Source: Aliiglaciecola sp. M165 (GTDB lineage Bacteria; Pseudomonadota; Gammaproteobacteria; Enterobacterales; Alteromonadaceae). From it: a DNA stretch of 64,000 nt. Of the stretch, positions 27,642-36,673 are shown piece by piece. The notes under the pieces were generated by a model. The model had not been told where the DNA came from and searched no databases. It saw only the letters and a program-made list of their open reading frames with translations. Every line of letters begins with the position of its first letter. The stretch's first letter is position 1. The stretch spans positions 348,293-412,292 of the forward strand of contig NZ_VKKH01000003.1 in NCBI RefSeq assembly GCF_007197995.1, written 5' to 3'. Made by a program: the position numbers and the translations under genes.

Positions 27642-28147
27642 TGAGCCTGCTTTCCTGTTTGCTTGACGGCGATAATATTCCGCCGCATAAAAAGAAAATA
27701 GATGTGCTTTCTCCTGTCAGTGGAAATGTCCAACCTTTAGATGCATTCAGCAACCTAACCCTAAGCCAGCGCATTTTTGGCGAAGGCGCAGCCATTGAAG
27801 TGAGCGGGTTTCAGGTGGTCGCGCCATTTGATTGTGTAGTCACTGAGTTCCCCATGACTGCCGCGCACATTCGGTTACGCGACAAACATGGCTTGCGCCT
27901 GCATATTCAATGTGGCGTTAATGCCCATCGTTTATATGGCGAAGGTTTTAAACGCAAAGTCAAGGTGGCACAAAAGGTCAGACAAGGCCAAGTACTACTG
28001 GAGTTCGATGGCAGAAAATTGCGTCAGTCGTTAGATGATCCTAAATTTGCTGTCACCCTGCTAAACAGTGATAAAGTCCAGGGTATCCTATTAAACCAGC
28101 GCAAGGTCACTGCCCTGGAGGATGTACTTTTTTCTGTCATTGTTTAA
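27641..28147 (+). CDS. EIIA-Glc-like protein lacking the phospho-acceptor histidine
   Basis: The 168-residue protein has the PTS EIIA-Glc/Crr fold (VLSPVSGNVQPLDAFSNLTL, FGEGAAIEV, FQVVAPFDCVVTEFPMTAAH, YGEGFKRKVKVAQKVRQGQV). Aligned by eye with Escherichia coli Crr, His75 is kept as His76. The phosphorylated His90 position (GVELFVHFG in Crr) is GLRLHIQCG here, a Gln, with a histidine shifted two residues earlier. No EI, HPr or EIIBC is nearby. It may be a regulatory rather than phosphotransfer protein. It is coupled to the ACT gene. Confidence 0.85.
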   Translation: MSLLSCLLDGDNIPPHKKKIDVLSPVSGNVQPLDAFSNLTLSQRIFGEGAAIEVSGFQVVAPFDCVVTEFPMTAAHIRLRDKHGLRLHIQCGVNAHRLYGEGFKRKVKVAQKVRQGQVLLEFDGRKLRQSLDDPKFAVTLLNSDKVQGILLNQRKVTALEDVLFSVIV

Positions 28148-28218
28148 AAACGGATTTACTCTCCTGTTCACAAACCGTTATATTCATATCACTTATTTTC
28201 TAGAGACTAAAACCCCCA

Positions 28219-28563
28219 ATGACAAAGATGTTTGGTATTAAAAATTGCGACACTATTAAAAAAGCCAAAAAATGGTTGGAGCAAAATGGCATAGATTACG
28301 TATTTCATGACTATCGCGTCGACGGTATCGATGAGCAGTGGTTGGTGCAGATGGAGTCCCTTGTGGGTTGGGAGAAACTGCTGAATCAACGGGGAACAAC
28401 TTTTCGGAAATTAAGTGACGAGCAAAAATCTGATTTAAATGCGCAAAAAGCTATACTGTTAATGCTTGAAGCGCCTGCCATGATCAAGCGCCCGTTGTTA
28501 ATGCATCAAGAACAAGCCTATCTTGGATTTAAGCCTGCTGAGTATGAGGCCATTTTTTCATGA
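28219..28563 (+). CDS. ArsC/Spx-family reductase-like protein YffB
   Basis: The 114-residue thioredoxin-fold protein begins [20 protein letters not shown]. Cys10 in the NCDT motif is conserved in ArsC/Spx proteins. The later parts [20 protein letters not shown] and MIKRPLLMH are typical of the YffB group. Its role is unproven; a glutathione-dependent thiol reductase has been suggested for the family. As in Escherichia coli, it precedes dapE, overlapping its start by 4 bp. Confidence 0.93.
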   Translation: MTKMFGIKNCDTIKKAKKWLEQNGIDYVFHDYRVDGIDEQWLVQMESLVGWEKLLNQRGTTFRKLSDEQKSDLNAQKAILLMLEAPAMIKRPLLMHQEQAYLGFKPAEYEAIFS

Positions 28564-29690
28564 CTTCAAAAACCATAGATTTAACCAAAGACCTCATTAA
28601 TCGCCGCTCAGTAACACCTGAAGATGCCGGTTGTCAGGAGATGATGGCGGAAATATTGGCTCCATTAGGATTTAATATCGAATCCATGGTTTTTCATGAC
28701 ACCACCAATATGTGGGCAAGAAAAGGAACCACTGGGCCGCTGTTTTGCTTTGCCGGTCATACCGACGTTGTTCCCTCTGGCCCTGAAGAAAATTGGCTTA
28801 CAGCGCCATTTGAAGCGACAGAAAAAGGCGACTTTTTGTATGGTCGCGGTGCAGCCGATATGAAAGGTAGTCTTGCCGCGATGTTGGTGGCAACCGAGCG
28901 TTTTGTTAAGGATTTTCCAAACCACCAAGGCAGCATTGCCTTTTTAACTACCAGTGACGAAGAAGGTCCCTTCATAAATGGCACCACTAAAGTCATCGAT
29001 ACATTGGAAGCGCGAAATGAAAAGATCGACTGGTGTTTAGTTGGAGAGCCTTCAAGCACAGAAAAGATCGGGGACATTGTCAAAAACGGACGCCGCGGCT
29101 CCTTAACCGGAGATCTAGTGGTAAAAGGCGTTCAAGGCCACGTTGCGTATCCACACTTGGCGAGAAATCCAGTGCATGTGGCCTCGCCGGCCTTAGCAGA
29201 ATTAGCCCAAACTCATTGGGATGATGGTAACGCATTTTTCCCACCAACGAGCTTTCAAATCTCCAATATCAACGGCGGAACTGGCGCTGGCAATGTTATT
29301 CCAGGCGAGCTCAGTGTGTGTTTTAACTTCCGGTTTTCCACCGAAGTAACCGACAAACAATTAATTGAGCGTGTTTATGAAGTATTGGATCGTCATGGTG
29401 TAGAGTATGACATCAAATGGACGTTCAACGGCCAACCCTTTTTAACCGATTCCGGCCCCCTGGTCGAAGCAACTCAGCATGCTATTCAGGCGATAACGGG
29501 CTTAAACACTGAACTGTCGACCGCAGGCGGCACATCTGATGGTCGATTCATAGCGCCAACCGGTGCTCAAGTTATTGAATTGGGGCCGGTCAACGCAACC
29601 ATTCATAAAGTTGATGAGTGTGTAAAAATGGATGATTTGAATACCTTAACTGATATTTATTACGACATCTTGAGGCGATTACTCTCGTGA
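28560..29690 (+). CDS. dapE: Succinyl-diaminopimelate desuccinylase
   Basis: The 376-residue M20 metallopeptidase-fold enzyme has [15 protein letters not shown] (zinc ligand His), [18 protein letters not shown] (bridging Asp), [12 protein letters not shown] (catalytic and ligand Glu), and near the C-terminus [19 protein letters not shown] (last zinc His). It hydrolyses N-succinyl-LL-diaminopimelate to LL-DAP for lysine and peptidoglycan synthesis. Start and stop overlap both neighbours by 4 bp (ATGA and GTGA types), so yffB-dapE-peptidase form one operon. Confidence 0.98.
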   Translation: MTSKTIDLTKDLINRRSVTPEDAGCQEMMAEILAPLGFNIESMVFHDTTNMWARKGTTGPLFCFAGHTDVVPSGPEENWLTAPFEATEKGDFLYGRGAADMKGSLAAMLVATERFVKDFPNHQGSIAFLTTSDEEGPFINGTTKVIDTLEARNEKIDWCLVGEPSSTEKIGDIVKNGRRGSLTGDLVVKGVQGHVAYPHLARNPVHVASPALAELAQTHWDDGNAFFPPTSFQISNINGGTGAGNVIPGELSVCFNFRFSTEVTDKQLIERVYEVLDRHGVEYDIKWTFNGQPFLTDSGPLVEATQHAIQAITGLNTELSTAGGTSDGRFIAPTGAQVIELGPVNATIHKVDECVKMDDLNTLTDIYYDILRRLLS

Positions 29691-30367
29691 ACTTAACTGC
29701 TCGTCATTGGCTAGGTCTGACCGACGAACACATTCAACCTATCGATGATATACATGGACTGGAAAAAGCGACTAAGCATGCTTTTTTAGCCATGCAAGAT
29801 GCCGCACATGCCGACAACATAGATTTACAATTGGTTAGCAGCTTCCGCGATTTTAAAAAGCAGTTGTCAATCTGGCAACGCAAATGGATAGGCGAGTTGC
29901 CACTTTACAGTATTGAAAATGAGCTCATCAATGGCGCTAAGCTAGATGATTTGGCGAAAATTCACGCCATTATGAGCTGGTCAGCAATGCCAGGGGGCAG
30001 TCGTCATCATTGGGGTACGGATTTTGACGTATTTGATCGGGATAGTAGCAAACGAAGCAAAAAGCCCTTTCAGTTGATTAGCCAGGAATATCAACCAGGC
30101 GGCCCCTGTTACGAGCTGAACTGCTGGCTTAACGAAAGAGCGTCTGAATTTGGCTTTATCCGCCCTTACGCTTCGTACAATGGTGGGGTCGCTCCCGAAG
30201 CATGGCATCTAAGCTACGAGCCAGTATCGAGCCAAATCGTCAATTCCTTGGATATTGTGGCGTTACATCAGCAGATCGAAAAAACAGAAATTGGCGGAAA
30301 GGCCACCTTACTGCGACACTTAGAAGCATTATTCAAGCGTTATACGCTTAACGGGGGCGCCGCATGA
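29687..30367 (+). CDS. M15-family D-Ala-D-Ala carboxypeptidase-like protein
   Basis: This 226-residue protein of the VanY/M15B type lacks a visible signal peptide. Zinc-site motifs are [19 protein letters not shown] (SxHxxGxxxD form) and, later, EAWHLSYEP (catalytic Glu and last His). [20 protein letters not shown] is the substrate-side conserved region. It probably acts on peptidoglycan peptides, perhaps recycled ones if it stays cytoplasmic. The start is GTG, overlapping dapE by 4 bp. Confidence 0.9.
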   Translation: MNLTARHWLGLTDEHIQPIDDIHGLEKATKHAFLAMQDAAHADNIDLQLVSSFRDFKKQLSIWQRKWIGELPLYSIENELINGAKLDDLAKIHAIMSWSAMPGGSRHHWGTDFDVFDRDSSKRSKKPFQLISQEYQPGGPCYELNCWLNERASEFGFIRPYASYNGGVAPEAWHLSYEPVSSQIVNSLDIVALHQQIEKTEIGGKATLLRHLEALFKRYTLNGGAA

Positions 30368-30543
30368 ACACATGGTTAATCATTAGTTTATTGGTCGCTT
30401 TGGGGATTATTGTTGGCAATATTATGCTGTTAAAATATAGTGCAAAAATGAAATTCGAGAAGCCTAAAAAATCGCTAACCCCCTCCTCGAAAAAAGACGA
30501 CTCTCACGATGATAGTCTCGACGACGGGGATGATAAAAAATAG
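30364..30543 (+). CDS. DUF2897 small membrane protein
   Basis: The 59-residue protein ([20 protein letters not shown]) has one N-terminal membrane helix (residues 4-26), a basic stretch (KFEKPKKS) and a strongly acidic tail (DDSHDDSLDDGDDKK). It overlaps the upstream peptidase gene by 4 bp and so belongs to the dapE operon. The layout fits DUF2897, a small gammaproteobacterial family of unknown function. Confidence 0.85.
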   Translation: MNTWLIISLLVALGIIVGNIMLLKYSAKMKFEKPKKSLTPSSKKDDSHDDSLDDGDDKK

Positions 30544-30594
30544 CTATTCGTTAAATTAAGCGAATATGTGGATCCACAAATGGAGGGCTAAATT

Positions 30595-31416
30595 ATGCGC
30601 ATCTTGATTTTGGCAAATAAAGATTTGGCCAGCAATCTAGCGATTAATTTATTGCTTAACGCCGCACCACAGCATACCTATTCCATTTTATTGTCTTCAA
30701 AAGTCGGTTCAACCAGCGACTTACCTGCCCAGCTCAATGAACTTGCGTTTTTTGAACAACATTTGTTTAACGACATCATTTTTCAACTCGCAAATAAGCT
30801 AGATAAGAAGGGAAGTCATTGTCTGGATAGCTTTGATGGGCTCAAGCAAAAAGGCATTGCTGTCGCTAACATCAGTCACATCAATCAAGCTGCGGGAGTG
30901 ACAGCTGTCGCAGCCTTTAAACCGAATCTCATTGTATCCATTAGATTTGGGCAAATCTTGCAACAACCGATAATAGATATTCCGGAATTTGGTGTCATTA
31001 ATCTGCACTCTGGGTTGCTGCCGAATTATCGCGGGGTTATGGCAACATTTTGGGCGATGTTAAATCAAGAGACAGAGTATGGAACAAGCTTACACTATAT
31101 CGATTCAAACAAGATTGATGCAGGAAATATAATATCCACGACTAAACACCCACTCGATTGCAAAAAATCTTATCTTTACAATGTGTTATCTCTTTATTCA
31201 GCGGGTGCGAAACAAATTGTTGATTCGATAAAAGAAATTGAACAGGGCCTTGATTTAAAATCGAAGCCAATGGATATCAACCGGGGCAACTACTTCAGTC
31301 ACCCAGACGATAAGGCACTCAACAGGTTTAATGAGCAAGGCAATCGCTTATTGGACTACTCAGAAATTGTTGAGTTTGCAAAGTGGTATTATCAAACCCC
31401 CTTTGATTTAACTTAA
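30595..31416 (+). CDS. Formyltransferase-fold protein
   Basis: The 273-residue protein has the formyl_trans_N fold. INLHSGLLPNYRGVMATFWA carries the catalytic Asn-His pair and HYIDSNKIDAGNIIS the Asp. There is no tRNA-fMet-specific C-terminal domain, so it is not the housekeeping Fmt; it more likely formylates a sugar nucleotide or small metabolite, or is a relative without known substrate. RBS: GGAGG. It appears monocistronic, 50 bp after the DUF2897 gene. Confidence 0.8.
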   Translation: MRILILANKDLASNLAINLLLNAAPQHTYSILLSSKVGSTSDLPAQLNELAFFEQHLFNDIIFQLANKLDKKGSHCLDSFDGLKQKGIAVANISHINQAAGVTAVAAFKPNLIVSIRFGQILQQPIIDIPEFGVINLHSGLLPNYRGVMATFWAMLNQETEYGTSLHYIDSNKIDAGNIISTTKHPLDCKKSYLYNVLSLYSAGAKQIVDSIKEIEQGLDLKSKPMDINRGNYFSHPDDKALNRFNEQGNRLLDYSEIVEFAKWYYQTPFDLT

Positions 31417-31442
31417 CAATTTCTGAGCGTTATATTTATGCC

Positions 31443-32543
31443 TTAAAATCGTACCTGATACATTTTTCGTGTATCAAAATTTCCTTGTAGCCCTTCCACA
31501 TAGAGATGACAAATCGCATCTGTTCCTTGAACTTGATCAGTGCTGAGCAAAGGGTGAATATGCTTGGCAAACGCCATCCATGCAGCCGCATACTTTTGCA
31601 TAAACCCTTGTCCACCCCATTCTTCCGTGCGTTTTTTCACTTGTGAAGGAGCGAAAAATAAGTGCCCTTTTAGCTCTCCCTCAAACTTTTTCATTTGCGA
31701 TTTCACATCTGTCACCCCGATGTAAATCATGCTTTGCATAGCATCACCCAGGTGCTCTTGAATATTGAGCAACAAGGGTTTGTTACCCGCAAAATCCAGC
31801 ACTATGGTGTCTTGTTGATTACTAAGAATGTTGTATTCGTCATAACTCAGGACTTGGTCATAACAACCGCTTTCCTTGGTAAAGGCTATATTGCCTTTTG
31901 AGGTTAACCCAACCACCTTGTAATCGACGCCTCTTTGTTGAGCATGGTGTTTTAATAAAAACCCTGCACCGTAAGCGGTTTTGCTTGAAGCGCTAGTCAG
32001 CACTACAGTTTTAGTCGAAGACGTAATTTGTTCGCTTACGAAGTCGTCCAATACGAAAGACGTCATGAACAATGGGCGGAAGTTAAGTTGCCAATCTTCA
32101 TTTTTGGGATCATAACCTGGGTCAACGGCTGTTCTGACGTATTGATCGTAAACAGGCGAGATACTCTTGCGTTTTTCACTCACATCATAAAAGCTTTGCC
32201 GAGTGATGTTGCCAGCTTTAATCACCAAATGGGACGACAGTGGCAAATAACCAAAGACCTTTTCTCCCACTTTCACCTCGTCACAGCGGCTTGCTTCAAC
32301 GGTGGCAAATCCCCAGATGGGCAAGATGCCATAACCCTCCTCAGCGGGGAAAAACCCCCAATAACCCATCATATCGCCCATCAGTGCATAGGTAATATTG
32401 TTGGCAGAAAATCCGAATGACTCTATTTTCAGTAATACTTCATCATGCTCTAAAGCGTTCGAATCGATGTCTTGATTCACAACTTTCACATTTGACAATG
32501 CTGACTTGTCTATTTGAATTTGGGTATTAGAAACGACTGTCAT
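31443..32543 (-). CDS. DUF2855 family protein (MDR-like oxidoreductase)
   Basis: From the ATG at 32543 (MTVVSNTQIQIDKSALSNVK) the protein has 366 residues. It resembles medium-chain dehydrogenases: an N-terminal GroES-like part (VLLKIESFGFSANNITYALM) and a nucleotide-binding region (TVVLTSASSKTAYGAGFLLK, then VVGLTSKGNIAF). These features match DUF2855, whose members are uncharacterised. It is divergent from the saccharopine-type reductase at 32667, suggesting a shared promoter region. The longer start at 32603 is less likely. Confidence 0.85.
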   Translation of the reverse strand: MTVVSNTQIQIDKSALSNVKVVNQDIDSNALEHDEVLLKIESFGFSANNITYALMGDMMGYWGFFPAEEGYGILPIWGFATVEASRCDEVKVGEKVFGYLPLSSHLVIKAGNITRQSFYDVSEKRKSISPVYDQYVRTAVDPGYDPKNEDWQLNFRPLFMTSFVLDDFVSEQITSSTKTVVLTSASSKTAYGAGFLLKHHAQQRGVDYKVVGLTSKGNIAFTKESGCYDQVLSYDEYNILSNQQDTIVLDFAGNKPLLLNIQEHLGDAMQSMIYIGVTDVKSQMKKFEGELKGHLFFAPSQVKKRTEEWGGQGFMQKYAAAWMAFAKHIHPLLSTDQVQGTDAICHLYVEGLQGNFDTRKMYQVRF

Positions 32544-32666
32544 TGAGCACACCTTTTGGGTTAACGGCAATTTGCCGTGGTATTCATTACATATGTGTAT
32601 CATAGTGGTTGTTATAGCAAAGCCTAATCATAGTTTTGAATAGCAAAAAATAATGAGGATGAATCC

Positions 32667-33896
32667 ATGCAAACCTTTGACATAGTCGTATTTGGTGCAA
32701 CGAGTTTTGTTGGCAAAATCATGGTGCGTTACATGATGGACACCTTTCCCAAACACGACAAGGCACCAACTTGGGCCATCGCAGGAAGAAGTGAAGCGAA
32801 GTTAAAAGCACTTAAAGACGAATTGGGTGAACATGGCCAGTCTTTGTCAACCATCGTCGCCGATGCAGCCAATGAAGAACAGCTTAATGCAATGTGCGAG
32901 CAGGCCAAGGTTATCGTATCAACGGTAGGCCCATACGCTCTTTACGGCGAACCACTTATAAAAGCCTGTGTGACCAGTGGAACCGATTATTGCGACTTAA
33001 CCGGCGAGCCTCAATGGATCGCCAGAATGCTCAAACGTTATGAAAAAGTCGCGCAAATTAGTGGTTCACGGATCGTCCATTGTTGTGGTTTTGATTCAAT
33101 ACCATCAGATTTAGGGGTTTGGTACACCCAAAAGCAGGCTAATGCGACCTTTAATGAAACCTGTCAAAAAATATTTATGCGTGTCAAAGCCATGAAAGGC
33201 GCAGCAAGTGGTGGCACGGTAGCAAGTATGATGAACCTGGTTAAAGAAGCGACAACCGACAAAGACCTACGACGCATGCTGGCAAATCCGTATGCCTTGT
33301 GCCCGCAGGAACATCCTTTTAAAGCCCGACAGGAAAACTTAAAAACCGCACGTTTCGATGAAAACACTCAAAGCTGGATTGCACCTTTTATTATGGCTGC
33401 GATCAACACACGTGTGGTGCATCGCAGCAATGCCATGCAGGGCAACGCTTATGGTGACGATTTTATATACGATGAAGCCATGATGATGGGCAAAGGCGCT
33501 GGAGGCGGGATGCGAGCGGGATTGCTATCAACAGGACTCGGTGGATTCATGGTGGCCGCGGCTCTGCCTCCAACCCGCTGGTTAATGGAGAAAACATTTT
33601 TACCCAAACCTGGTGAAGGACCGAGTGAAAAAGAACAATTGGAAGGCTTTTACGATCTTCGCTTTTTTGCGCAAACGGCTTCGGGTAATAAAATTCAATG
33701 CAAAGTCACAGGTGACAGAGATCCGGGTTACGGTTCTACCGGCAAAATGTTGGCAGAGTCGGCAGCATGCTTAGCGCTTGATATCGATAAAAATGAGCGC
33801 AAGGGTGGATTTTGGACACCAGCCTCTGCGATGGCCGAGCCATTATTAGTGCGATTAGAAAAATATGCAGGGCTCTCCTTTTCTGTCGTTGAATAA
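32667..33896 (+). CDS. Saccharopine dehydrogenase-like NAD(P)-binding protein
   Basis: The 409-residue protein starts with a Rossmann motif, FGATSFVGKIMVRYMMDTFP (GAxSFVG), and contains STVGPYALYGEPLIKACVTS and DYCDLTGEPQWIARM. These are signatures of the saccharopine-dehydrogenase-like trans-acting enoyl reductase group rather than true lysine enzymes. A glycine-rich hydrophobic stretch (GMRAGLLSTGLGGFMVAAAL, about residue 280) may touch the membrane. A role in lipid metabolism is inferred from relatives. RBS: AATGAGGATG. Confidence 0.88.
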   Translation: MQTFDIVVFGATSFVGKIMVRYMMDTFPKHDKAPTWAIAGRSEAKLKALKDELGEHGQSLSTIVADAANEEQLNAMCEQAKVIVSTVGPYALYGEPLIKACVTSGTDYCDLTGEPQWIARMLKRYEKVAQISGSRIVHCCGFDSIPSDLGVWYTQKQANATFNETCQKIFMRVKAMKGAASGGTVASMMNLVKEATTDKDLRRMLANPYALCPQEHPFKARQENLKTARFDENTQSWIAPFIMAAINTRVVHRSNAMQGNAYGDDFIYDEAMMMGKGAGGGMRAGLLSTGLGGFMVAAALPPTRWLMEKTFLPKPGEGPSEKEQLEGFYDLRFFAQTASGNKIQCKVTGDRDPGYGSTGKMLAESAACLALDIDKNERKGGFWTPASAMAEPLLVRLEKYAGLSFSVVE

Positions 33897-33938
33897 ATGT
33901 TTGATCTTAGTTTGGTTATTTTTCGTTCAAATTGCTAA

Positions 33939-34205
33939 ATGAGCAAACTGGGATCACAGATGAAACTCCATATTGAATCTATCGAAGGCGGTACATATCT
34001 AGCCACGGTCGAAAACAACACTGAGCAAGAGTTAGCCAAAAATAACGGCAAACCCATTGCATTTCATTGCTTAAATGAAATTAAAGAACACTTCGATGGC
34101 CAGGATTTTGAACAGGTTTGGCTGAAGCAAAACACACCTTACGATGAGATGTGTGGATTAGATGACAAAAATGAAAAGCTGGAAATGTTAATTGATTGGC
34201 ATTGA
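33939..34205 (+). CDS. Small DUF6482-like protein
   Basis: The 88-residue soluble acidic protein contains KLHIESIEGGTYLATVENN and CLNEIKEHFDGQDFEQVWLK, then DEMCGLDD. It resembles DUF6482, a small gammaproteobacterial family without known function. The start may instead be the Met at 33960 (MKLHIESI). Its stop is adjacent to the convergent LysR gene. Confidence 0.7.
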   Translation: MSKLGSQMKLHIESIEGGTYLATVENNTEQELAKNNGKPIAFHCLNEIKEHFDGQDFEQVWLKQNTPYDEMCGLDDKNEKLEMLIDWH

Positions 34206-35108
34206 TTATTGACTGAAGTTCTCCTTTGCAATAGGCACCAACCATTTTTCAAATTGGCTGACTTTGTGCCAGGAAAAATGATGTTCAGGAGCAACTAGAA
34301 ATAATGAATACGGGCTGGCTACATTGAAGTCTAACAAAGTCACCAACTCTCCCCTCAATAAGTAGTCCGATACCAAAATATAGTTAGCTAACATAAACCC
34401 TCGTCCTGCGACGGCGTTTTCAATCAGTGGCACCGAATTATTTGACCGTACAATCGGAACCATTTTACTTCGGTCAATACCGAAATTTTCGCACGTTTCG
34501 TTGAAGATCGCGGTGATACTGCGGCTCACGTCTTCAAGCCAAGGCAACTGGAAGACCTGTTTAGGATCCTGCCGGTCTATTTGTGCAACACAATCTGGAC
34601 TTGCGACAAAAACAAGTCGTTCTTTAAATAAAACTTTACTCTTCACACCTGTATAATTGCCTTTTCCCATTCGAATCGCTACATCAATGTCGCCACTAGA
34701 AAAGTCAACTAATTCGTTACTTGGAGCCAGTTGCACCATAATATCTGGGTTCTCCTGTTGAAACGTTTGTAGGCGTGGCATTAGCCAAAAAGAAACAAAT
34801 GAATAAAGTGTTGATACACGCAATATATTTGGATTTGGATCACTGGATAATCGACTGATCCCTTCCTGGAAATGTTCAAACCCTGCATCTATATGAGGGA
34901 GTAAAGCCTGCCCTTCTGCGGTTAAGTCAGTTTGACGTGTCCCTCTGACAAATAATTGCACATTCAGTTGTTGCTCCAACAACTTAATTTGTTGGCTAAC
35001 CGCGGCCTGTGTCACATTTAATTTCTGGGCGGCAAGCTTAAAGCTTTTTAACTTACCTGCTGTCAAAAAAAAATGAAGTGATTTAAGCGGTGGTAGACGC
35101 TGATTCAT
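34206..35108 (-). CDS. LysR-family regulator, GcvA-like
   Basis: The 300-residue protein has an N-terminal winged helix-turn-helix (residues 5-64, LHFFLTAGKLKSFKLAAQKL and VTQAAVSQQIKLLEQQLNV) and a LysR substrate-binding domain. FVRGTRQTDLTAEGQALLP is the characteristic linker of the GcvA/TrpI-type subgroup. Its target is unknown; the divergent small exported protein at 35229 is the closest candidate. Confidence 0.93.
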   Translation of the reverse strand: MNQRLPPLKSLHFFLTAGKLKSFKLAAQKLNVTQAAVSQQIKLLEQQLNVQLFVRGTRQTDLTAEGQALLPHIDAGFEHFQEGISRLSSDPNPNILRVSTLYSFVSFWLMPRLQTFQQENPDIMVQLAPSNELVDFSSGDIDVAIRMGKGNYTGVKSKVLFKERLVFVASPDCVAQIDRQDPKQVFQLPWLEDVSRSITAIFNETCENFGIDRSKMVPIVRSNNSVPLIENAVAGRGFMLANYILVSDYLLRGELVTLLDFNVASPYSLFLVAPEHHFSWHKVSQFEKWLVPIAKENFSQ

Positions 35109-35228
35109 TATTAACTCCGCAAATACAACTTAAATTTTTCTTAACTATAGTTCAGTTTTTATCGTTTGTTCAACACAAATTATCGCCCTATCCTTAATCC
35201 TGTCATCAACACATAAGAGGGCTCTACC

Positions 35229-35552
35229 ATGAAAAACCTAATCGCTTACACGCTTTTATTTATAGCAGCTTTGGCTACATCAATCGCATCAGCAGAAATC
35301 ACGGGAGATATGGAAAAACGCCTTACCGAAAAGGGATACCCTTACGGTTTACTCGTTGAAAGAGTCGATTCAGTAAAGATTTTATTTAGTGAAGACCAGC
35401 AAGGCATCAGTTGTTCTGTGGAATTGGAAAACAAGGGGTCTTTGCACAAAAGCGACACTGTATACGTGAAAAAAAATCGATTTGAACAGAAACCACTGTC
35501 ATCTTGTCTTGCTCGCAGCCAAGCCAAAACCTGGTTGGCACAAACCTTTTAA
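35229..35552 (+). CDS. Small exported protein of unknown function
   Basis: The 107-residue protein has a clear signal peptide (MKNLIAYTLLFIAALATSIA, cut near ASA|EI). The mature 85 residues contain two cysteines (ISCSVELENKG and SSCLARSQ) that could form a disulfide. AAGAGGGCTCTACC gives the ribosome-binding site. It is divergent from the LysR regulator and ends at a double terminator. No family is recognised. Confidence 0.8.
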   Translation: MKNLIAYTLLFIAALATSIASAEITGDMEKRLTEKGYPYGLLVERVDSVKILFSEDQQGISCSVELENKGSLHKSDTVYVKKNRFEQKPLSSCLARSQAKTWLAQTF

Positions 35553-35568
35553 ACATAAAGATTGTTCC

Positions 35569-35619
35569 CGCTCCCTAGGAGCGTTTTTGTCCCCGCTTAC
35601 CGTTAGCGGGGATTTTTTT
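35569..35619 (+). terminator. Tandem terminators
   Basis: Two consecutive hairpins with T-runs: CGCTCC-CTA-GGAGCG followed by TTTTT, and CCCCGCT / AGCGGGG followed by TTTTTTT. They end the small exported protein gene. Confidence 0.93.
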
Positions 35620-35639
35620 GTTTCGAATATAGAGGGTCT

Positions 35640-35995
35640 CATACCTAGCCAGTCCAGGGGCGTCAACTTAGAACCAACAACTTCATCTCATTTCAATGAC
35701 GTAGTCTCTTAACCAACAACGTCGTCTGCAACCCGCTGCGTCATCTCAATCCAACAACATCATCTCCTTACAATTACATCATCCCCGAGTGCTCTTGTCG
35801 GGGATCTCTGTGGCCATTGAGAGATCCTCGACAAGAGCACTCGAGGATGACGTATATTTTTGAACGGTGCATGATGTATTTTTTGAACGGAGATGACGTA
35901 TTTTTCGAACGAGGGATGACGTTTTTTTGAACGGGGAATGACGTGTATTCTTGAATGACGGAGTGACAAAATGTTTTTAACGTGACGACGATTTA
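35640..35995. repeat. GATGACG-type degenerate tandem array around a long hairpin
   Basis: Right of the hairpin, GATGACG or close variants recur every 20-25 bp, alternating with TTTTTGAACGG (35846-35960). Left of it, the complementary CGTCATCT-type motif recurs with CCAACAAC spacers (35690-35780). The array therefore reads outwards from the central hairpin with opposite orientation on each side. The core motif matches the 24-bp minisatellite at 8153. No gene is convincing here. Confidence 0.75.
35779..35850. repeat. Long imperfect palindrome (31-bp arms)
   Basis: TCATCCCCGAGTGCTCTTGT (arm 35779-35809) pairs with the arm 35820-35850, which ends GAGCACTCGAGGATGA, at 29 of 31 positions, with a 10-bp centre GTGGCCATTG. 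Such hairpins with GATGACG-like ends are typical of dispersed intergenic repeats in marine Gammaproteobacteria. Confidence 0.9.
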
Positions 35996-36033
35996 CAAAT
36001 TAGAGTGTAGCGGAGGGAGAGGGAATTATAACT

Positions 36034-36321
36034 TCAAATATAAATATCCAGATGTTTTCTGCCGTGCTTATCGGTCGTGGGTAATTCTGGATCAACCTCG
36101 GGTTTAACATCCTTTGGCTTTTCTTCTTTGTCAGCATTGTCATCGGATTTTTTAAAATACTTTTCTCTGGCCTCACGTTCCTCAGCATTTAATTCTTTTT
36201 CCTCATCGTTTAGTCGACGAAGCTTGGCTTCCTTATCAACCTGTTTGACACGCAACTCTTCCTTCTCGATTGCGGTTTTCCCTTCTCGAGGTAGGACAGA
36301 AAACAGTAGATCATTGCTCAT
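36034..36321 (-). CDS. Small charged hypothetical protein
   Basis: The 95-residue protein begins MSNDLLFSVLPREGKTAIEK and is highly charged (KEAKLRRLNDEEKELNAEER), probably a long helix or coiled coil over residues 15-60. A Pro/Asp/Glu-rich tail follows. A strong AAAGGAGCTCTCT site precedes the ATG. No signal or membrane segment. No family is recognised, but the good start and composition support a real gene. Confidence 0.65.
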   Translation of the reverse strand: MSNDLLFSVLPREGKTAIEKEELRVKQVDKEAKLRRLNDEEKELNAEEREAREKYFKKSDDNADKEEKPKDVKPEVDPELPTTDKHGRKHLDIYI

Positions 36322-36604
36322 AGAGAGCTCCTTTATTTATCATCATACGAGTTTGCGTTTTTAACTTTCCTTTCTCATCTATCGTATTGTTATTGACCAA
36401 CTTTAGCTTTATTCGTTCATATTTTGCACAAACCTATCAGTTCACGGTTTGATTAAAATCAAGCTCATATCATTTTGTTGTAACTAATACACAGAATGTT
36501 GCAAGGTTTTGTTATGTTTTGCTGTGTTTACTCTTGCATTATTTAAGCCATTTGGATAATGTTCGTCGCGTCTTTACTTAATGAAATGAACGAACCCAAA
36601 GAAT

Positions 36605-36658
36605 ATGATCTGTTTAGCAGCAAATACACGTTTTCATGCGCATCATCATATAGCATAA
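36605..36658 (+). CDS. hisL: his operon leader peptide
   Basis: The 17-codon frame reads MICLAANTRFHAHHHIA, with four His codons in five positions (CAT GCG CAT CAT CAT). It lies 57 bp before the first part of the attenuator terminator and 163 bp before hisG. This is the classical arrangement in which ribosome stalling on His codons during histidine shortage prevents termination. The ribosome-binding site is weak (AAAG). Upstream, 36322-36604 holds no other gene. Confidence 0.85.
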   Translation: MICLAANTRFHAHHHIA

Positions 36659-36673
36659 CCTTTCAGGTTCGTG

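Noticed and set aside
30595..31416. Housekeeping methionyl-tRNA formyltransferase
   Set aside because: It lacks the C-terminal tRNA-recognition domain and the usual def neighbour.
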